Both the position numbers and the translations under genes were made by a program. Positions 27,166 through 31,201 of a DNA stretch of 31,201 nt are shown here, piece by piece (the first letter of the stretch is position 1; each line of letters opens with the position of its first letter). This DNA is from Verrucomicrobiota bacterium (GTDB lineage Bacteria; Verrucomicrobiota; Verrucomicrobiia; Verrucomicrobiales; Verrucomicrobiaceae), in the NCBI GenBank assembly GCA_009885275.1, contig VFKY01000092.1:1-31201 (forward strand), given 5' to 3'. Below the pieces are notes generated by a model. It made no database searches. It worked only from the letters and a program-made list of their open reading frames with translations, and was not told the DNA's origin.

Positions 27166-28551
27166 TCAATCAAAGATTTTCCCAGGGTTCAATAGCTTCT
27201 GTGGATCAAGTGCAAACTTGATGGTGCGCAACAACTGATAACTGCCTTCACCAAACTGTTGTCTAAGAAACGCCTTCTTCGCTAGCCCCACACCATGCTC
27301 GCCAGTAACAGTGCCGCCGAGTTCCAGCGTTTTATCGACAATCTCACCAAGAGCAATTTCTACGCGATGCATCTCTTCCGTATCCTTTTCATTCGTGAGA
27401 AAAGTGGGATGCAAATTGCCATCACCCATATGACCGAATGTGCCGATGAGCAGTTTATGCTTCTCCGCAGTCTCTCTGATAAAGCGAACCATCTTGACCA
27501 GCTCACTGCGGGGCACGGTGACATCTTCAAGGATGGTCGTAGGCTTCATGCGAGCAAGAGCGGAAAAGGCATTGCGCCGAGCAGCAGCCAGACGGGCGCC
27601 TTCCGCATCATCTTTTGCCATCTTCACTTCTCGAGCCCCATGTTTCTTGGCGATATCAAGCATGCGATTCGCTTCATCTTCCACCGCGGCGGGATGCCCA
27701 TCAGTCTCCATCAAAAGGAGCGCGGCAACATCGGTCGGTAGCCCAATTTTTGAATAGTCCTCGACACATTTAAGGGTCATTTGATCTAGAAATTCCAGTG
27801 TGCAGGGAATAATCTTGGCGGCAATGATCGCACTGACCGTTTCAGCCGCTTCTTCCATGGTGTCATACATCGCCAACATCGTGCGACGAGCCATGGGTCG
27901 CGGCAGTAACTTAAGTAAGACTTCTGTGATGATTCCCAGCGTCCCCTCACTACCGACAAACAAATCCTTCAAGGAATAACCAGCCACGTCTTTAACACAC
28001 TTGTTGCCGAGCCAGACCACTTCACCACTGGGCAAAACCACCGTCATCCCCATGACATAATCACGGGTAACGCCATATTTCAATCCACGTAAACCCCCGC
28101 TATTCTCCGCCACATTACCACCAATGGTGGATATTTTCATGGAACCGGGATCAGGCGGATAAAAGAGGCCGTGCTTGGCCGCGGCATCATCGATCTCCTT
28201 GGTGATGACTCCACATTGCGCCCTAAGTGTAAGGTTTTCGGCATCAACTTCGATAATTCGGTCCAGCTTCACCAAGCAAAGCACCATACTCCCCGTGAGA
28301 GGCACACTACCGCCACTGAGTCCGGTACCGCTCCCACGCGTGACAATTGAAACCTGATGTTTTGCCGCGAGTTGGACGCAGGCAGCAACTTCATCCGTAC
28401 TTCTGGGAAAAACGACACACCAGGGCTTTTGTTTAAGGGCTGCCGTGCCATCAAAGCTATAGGGAATAAGATCTTCCGCTTCTGATAACACTTCAGTGTC
28501 CCCTAACAATTTTCCCAGTTGATCAATAAATTCAGATGCAGCGATAGCCAT
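27166..28551 (-). CDS. glcD: FAD-linked glycolate/D-lactate oxidase subunit
   Basis: The 461-residue protein is a VAO-type flavoprotein. The FAD-binding part (PCMH) holds the PRSTDEVAACVQLAAKH start, the pyrophosphate loop TRGSGTGLSGGSVPL near residue 72 and the NVAENSGGLRGLKYG segment near 140. The C-terminal FAD-oxidase domain ends with FGHMGDGNLHPTF, GGTVTGEHGVGLAKK and ALDPQKLLNPGKIFD, all hallmarks of GlcD and D-lactate dehydrogenases. It oxidises a 2-hydroxy acid and hands electrons to GlcF. Its ATG at 28551 overlaps the end of the sugar-kinase gene by 20 nt. It has one of the few Shine-Dalgarno-like motifs in the window (GGGAG, about 6 nt before ATG). Confidence 0.93.
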   Translation of the reverse strand: MAIAASEFIDQLGKLLGDTEVLSEAEDLIPYSFDGTAALKQKPWCVVFPRSTDEVAACVQLAAKHQVSIVTRGSGTGLSGGSVPLTGSMVLCLVKLDRIIEVDAENLTLRAQCGVITKEIDDAAAKHGLFYPPDPGSMKISTIGGNVAENSGGLRGLKYGVTRDYVMGMTVVLPSGEVVWLGNKCVKDVAGYSLKDLFVGSEGTLGIITEVLLKLLPRPMARRTMLAMYDTMEEAAETVSAIIAAKIIPCTLEFLDQMTLKCVEDYSKIGLPTDVAALLLMETDGHPAAVEDEANRMLDIAKKHGAREVKMAKDDAEGARLAAARRNAFSALARMKPTTILEDVTVPRSELVKMVRFIRETAEKHKLLIGTFGHMGDGNLHPTFLTNEKDTEEMHRVEIALGEIVDKTLELGGTVTGEHGVGLAKKAFLRQQFGEGSYQLLRTIKFALDPQKLLNPGKIFD

Positions 28552-29539
28552 AGCGGTCTCCCAGTTTCAAACATTCCTTCACTGGCTGCAACCCTAGTGA
28601 TGGGGTGGCATGTGTCAAACAGGCAGCAGCAGCACAGACTGCAAGCTGCAAGCGCTGAGCACTATCCCATCCCTCATGATAGGCATAGAGATAACCGGCG
28701 GCAAAAGCATCGCCCGCACCGGTGGCTCCGACAATGAATCCATCAGGAAGATTTAATGAGCCCTGAGTAATCACATCCCCATTCTTATCTGCAAGCACCG
28801 CACCTTCCACAAAATGAATCACTACCTGCTGTTGCACACCGAGCTTCAATAATTTTGTAGCCGCCTCTTTGCAGGCATTTATACACACACCTTTCTCATT
28901 TTTTAAAATCATATCCACCACCTTGCCGGCTTCGATTTCATTGATAACGAGTACATCGGTGAAGGGCATGGCACTCTCGGTAATTTCCCTGAATCTTGGG
29001 TTTTCAGTACTGACAATATCCACGGAAGTTGTCAGACCTGCACATTTCGCTTTCTCCAACGCCAGTGATGCGCGGGTCCGCTTACCGACAAAGCTGTCCA
29101 TCGCATCCAGCAACATGAGGTAGCCTAAGTGAAAGTGTTTCACCTTTGTCTCAGTAAAATCAAGACAGGCGTCATCGTAAAGCGCGTTTGCCCCACGTTG
29201 ATGAAAAAATGTCCGCCTACCAGTTGCCGACACTGTCATGGCGTCAGTATATGAAGTGGGAGCAGCGGATGTCTGTCGCAGTTGTGTGGTTTCAATCTTT
29301 GCTTCGCGACAATCACGGAGAATCCAGTCTCCGTTCGCATCTTTCCCAACCAAACCCGCGGCTTCAAGAGGAAAGTTCGCCCCCATCGCAGAGAGATCTT
29401 TAAGCACATTATAGGGACCACCGCCATTGCTCGATGCTTCAGAAATAATCGAAGCCAGCATATCCTGTTCGGGATAGCCATCAATGACCTTCACATAATC
29501 CATGATGAAGTTTCCACCAGCGAGGATACCGTTGCGCAT
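28532..29539 (-). CDS. PfkB/ribokinase-family sugar kinase
   Basis: This is a 335-residue cytoplasmic carbohydrate kinase. The start ILAGGNFIMDYVKVID has the Gly-Asn-x-x-x-Asp pattern of the family, and NGGGPYNVLKDLSAMG supplies the first substrate motif. The catalytic base is Asp277 in GATGAGDAFAAGYLYAY. The substrate cannot be told from the sequence. It sits between an ABC ATPase gene (92 nt upstream) and glcD (20-nt overlap), so it is probably co-transcribed with the glycolate oxidase genes. It is not a close copy of the kinase at 16495-17391; the two share only family motifs. Confidence 0.88.
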   Translation of the reverse strand: MRNGILAGGNFIMDYVKVIDGYPEQDMLASIISEASSNGGGPYNVLKDLSAMGANFPLEAAGLVGKDANGDWILRDCREAKIETTQLRQTSAAPTSYTDAMTVSATGRRTFFHQRGANALYDDACLDFTETKVKHFHLGYLMLLDAMDSFVGKRTRASLALEKAKCAGLTTSVDIVSTENPRFREITESAMPFTDVLVINEIEAGKVVDMILKNEKGVCINACKEAATKLLKLGVQQQVVIHFVEGAVLADKNGDVITQGSLNLPDGFIVGATGAGDAFAAGYLYAYHEGWDSAQRLQLAVCAAAACLTHATPSLGLQPVKECLKLGDRYGYRCI

Positions 29540-29631
29540 GGTGGAGTTTGCAGAAACCCACGTGTAGCGTCAATGCCTGACTGTGACACCTTGGTTTCAA
29601 TCTTTTGCACAGAAACCTCATCGCACTGTGG

Positions 29632-30447
29632 TTAAGCAACGAATCCCAGTCTATATCGCAACCCCTCTCGTTCAAGCTTGAGCTTTGCACCGTAAGCACT
29701 ACTCAAATTTGAACTCGTGAGTACTTCATCCTTGGTACCATTTGCTAACATTGCACCCTGCTTCAAGAGCAAGGCATGTGTGAAGCACGGCATGATTTCC
29801 TCAACATGATGTGTCACTAATACTAGCGAAGGCGCATCTTGATGACTGGCGAAATCCTGAAGCCATTGAAGAAAATTTTCACGCGCCACCGGATCAAGTC
29901 CGGCGCAGGGTTCATCAAGTATCAACACCTCGAAACGAGCCATCAACGCACGACAAATAAGGATCTTTTGTCGCTCCCCTTGAGATAGCACTCCCCATCG
30001 AGAGTTCATTAAGTGACTGCAACCAATGCGCTCCAGCAACACTTTCGCCTCCTCAATCCACGATTGATCCACCTCACCAACGAGATTAATCATCGCATTG
30101 CGGCCACTGACCACAGCATCCAGCACGGGTTCTCCGGGCTCTAAATAGTAGGTCAGCGTACTGGTCACCACTCCAATATGTTTACGCACATCACGCCAGT
30201 CAGTTTTTCCATATTCAGCTTCTCCAATCCTGATCTCCCCTGCCGTAGCCATTTCATAGCCGGTCAGGCAATTGATTAATGAGGTTTTACCGCATCCATT
30301 CGGGCCCAAAATAACCCAATGCTCGTTGGGTTGAACCTTCCAATCGACACCATCGAGAATGACGCGATCTCCACGTTCGTAGCGCAATTGATACAACTCC
30401 AACACGATGGAAGATTGCGGGGCAGCGGATGATATTTCTGGCAACAT
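29632..30447 (-). CDS. ABC transporter ATP-binding protein (orphan)
   Basis: The 271-residue protein is a single nucleotide-binding domain. Walker A is GPNGCGKT (48-55), Walker B is VLILDEP (174-180, Asp178 and Glu179), and the H-loop is in VTHHVEE (211-217). The signature is LSQGERQ (154-160), with Gln where LSGGQ-type proteins have Gly and Glu-Arg-Gln following, as I recall in YlmA/ModF-like ATPases. No permease or binding protein is nearby, so the transport partner is unknown. A TATGAT -10-like box lies 8 nt before the ATG. It is divergent from the DUF1080 gene and probably heads the kinase-glcD-glcF unit. Confidence 0.88.
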   Translation of the reverse strand: MLPEISSAAPQSSIVLELYQLRYERGDRVILDGVDWKVQPNEHWVILGPNGCGKTSLINCLTGYEMATAGEIRIGEAEYGKTDWRDVRKHIGVVTSTLTYYLEPGEPVLDAVVSGRNAMINLVGEVDQSWIEEAKVLLERIGCSHLMNSRWGVLSQGERQKILICRALMARFEVLILDEPCAGLDPVARENFLQWLQDFASHQDAPSLVLVTHHVEEIMPCFTHALLLKQGAMLANGTKDEVLTSSNLSSAYGAKLKLEREGLRYRLGFVA

Positions 30448-30534
30448 GCGCCGCGATCATAGAGGACTCTATACTTGATGCAAGCCACAGACTCGATCTT
30501 GCGTTCTATTAAAGGTATCCATTAAACAAACCCT

Positions 30535-31113
30535 ATGAAAATACGTCATCTCCATATTACCTCACTGTTAGCTCTGCTCATGGTGGCCCCTCTCACTCAA
30601 GCCGAGGACTGGAAACCCGATCCCGGTTTTATAAGTCTCTATAACGGCAAGGATCTCACAGGATGGGGATACACCGCAGAGGAGAAGTTCGATGGTAAAA
30701 CCGAAGCAAGCGATGGGCGTTACACGGCCAAAGGCGAGTCCATCGTCGTAAGCTCACAGAAAGCTGGACCGCGCTTTCGTCAATTGTGGACAACTCAACT
30801 CTTCCCAAAAAACTTTACCCTCAAGATTGAGTTTCGGGCCGAGGTCAATGCCGATAGCGGTATTTACCTGCGCAAACCACAACTCCAATGTCGCGACTAC
30901 CTAGTGGCTGGTCCCTACAAAGAGCTTAAGCAATATAAAGCCCAAGATTGGAATCTCATCGAAGTGACTGTAAAAGACGGTGTTGCTCACGCCACCTGCA
31001 ATGGGGAAGTACTGGAAGCCGCGCTCAAACTCCCTGAGACGGGGCCTATTGGACTGGAAGCCGATCATGGACAGATGGAATACCGCCACATCCAGATCAA
31101 AGAACTTGAGTAA
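30535..31113 (+). CDS. Secreted DUF1080 (3-keto-disaccharide hydrolase-like) protein
   Basis: The 192-residue protein starts with a signal peptide (HITSLLALLMVAPLTQA, cleavage near residue 23) and otherwise consists of one DUF1080/PF06439 concanavalin-like domain. Typical segments are FISLYNGKDLTGWGY (about 32-46), NFTLKIEFRAEVNADSGIYL (about 101-120), DWNLIEVTVKDGVAHATCNG and GPIGLEADHGQMEYRHIQIK at the end. Some members act on 3-keto-glycosides; many are uncharacterised, so the activity is only probable. Such proteins are abundant in Verrucomicrobia and Planctomycetes. It is divergent from the ABC ATPase gene (87-nt gap) and converges on a gene entering from the right edge. Confidence 0.88.
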   Translation: MKIRHLHITSLLALLMVAPLTQAEDWKPDPGFISLYNGKDLTGWGYTAEEKFDGKTEASDGRYTAKGESIVVSSQKAGPRFRQLWTTQLFPKNFTLKIEFRAEVNADSGIYLRKPQLQCRDYLVAGPYKELKQYKAQDWNLIEVTVKDGVAHATCNGEVLEAALKLPETGPIGLEADHGQMEYRHIQIKELE

Positions 31114-31120
31114 ATAGACA

Positions 31121-31152
31121 AAAAAAGTGGAGCTTCTTGCGAAGCTCCACTT
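31121..31152 (-). terminator. Strong intrinsic terminator of the right-edge minus-strand gene
   Basis: A perfect 10-bp stem (GTGGAGCTTC/GAAGCTCCAC, 31127-31136 with 31141-31150) is extended by two A-T pairs and has a 4-nt loop. On the minus strand it is followed by a run of six T (plus positions 31121-31126). It lies right after the stop codon at 31157-31159. In the plus direction the T-run is poor, but it may still stop the DUF1080 transcript. Confidence 0.85.
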
Positions 31153-31156
31153 AAAA

Positions 31157-31201
31157 TTATTCCAGACGAAACTGGGAGGCTAACTTAGTAACGGTCACGA
31201 C
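31157..31201 (-). CDS. 3' end of an unidentified gene (partial)
   Basis: Reading the minus strand from the window edge gives 14 codons (VVTVTKLASQFRLE) and a TAA stop at 31157-31159, followed at once by a strong terminator. The arrangement of stop plus terminator supports a real gene end. The fragment is too short to name. Confidence 0.6.
   Translation of the reverse strand, partial: VVTVTKLASQFRLE

Overview
The window looks like chromosomal DNA of a Gram-negative bacterium of the PVC group, most likely Verrucomicrobiota. This placement is an inference from gene content; no rRNA or phylogenetic marker is present. Pointers are an LPS-assembly lipoprotein (LptE), an azurin-like cupredoxin/PA14 protein paired with a secreted sorbosone-dehydrogenase-like beta-propeller, a DUF1080 secreted protein, an ECF sigma factor next to a protein with a YfbK-type C-terminal module, and GC-rich hairpin intergenic repeats of a kind I associate with this phylum. 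Only one or two of about 23 start codons have a recognisable Shine-Dalgarno motif.

Layout. Positions 1-294 hold no supported gene. Positions 295-6720 (+) carry leuB (leucine biosynthesis), a secreted TPR protein, lptE, an intrinsic terminator, rsmI and glycogen phosphorylase glgP. A secreted helical protein of unknown function (6774-7967, +) converges on a minus-strand block whose transcription order is gltB, glgX, pyk (16149 down to 7983). gltB and glgX overlap by one base, which joins ammonia assimilation to glycogen debranching and lower glycolysis. A tRNA-Tyr gene lies at 16404-16489.

Positions 16495-21850 look like a sugar-use locus: a PfkB-type sugar kinase (-) is divergent from a GntR-LacI hybrid regulator (+), followed by the cupredoxin-PA14 protein and the beta-propeller protein. 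Positions 21851-23349 are an accessory patch: two hairpin/GC-rich repeats, a 5'-truncated HNH endonuclease remnant, a higB-higA toxin-antitoxin pair and a perfect 27-nt palindrome just upstream of higB. Positions 23557-25759 carry a good promoter, a structured leader, an ECF sigma gene and a membrane anti-sigma-like protein. The latter appears to be a YfbK/von Willebrand-type protein from which the VWA domain has been removed. A large imperfect inverted repeat (25768-25830) separates it from the next block.

Positions 25838-30447 (-) form a probable operon in the order ABC ATPase, PfkB kinase, glcD, glcF (glycolate or D-lactate oxidation, no glcE). A DUF1080 secreted protein (30535-31113, +) ends the window. 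It faces the last 14 codons of an unidentified minus-strand gene that has its own strong terminator.

Taken together the region is mainly central carbon metabolism (glycogen breakdown, pyruvate kinase, sugar kinases, glycolate oxidation, glutamate synthase) plus envelope functions and a small accessory island. The points most worth a second look are the VWA-less sigma-linked protein, the cupredoxin/propeller pair with its nearby regulator, and the HNH-remnant/higBA island.
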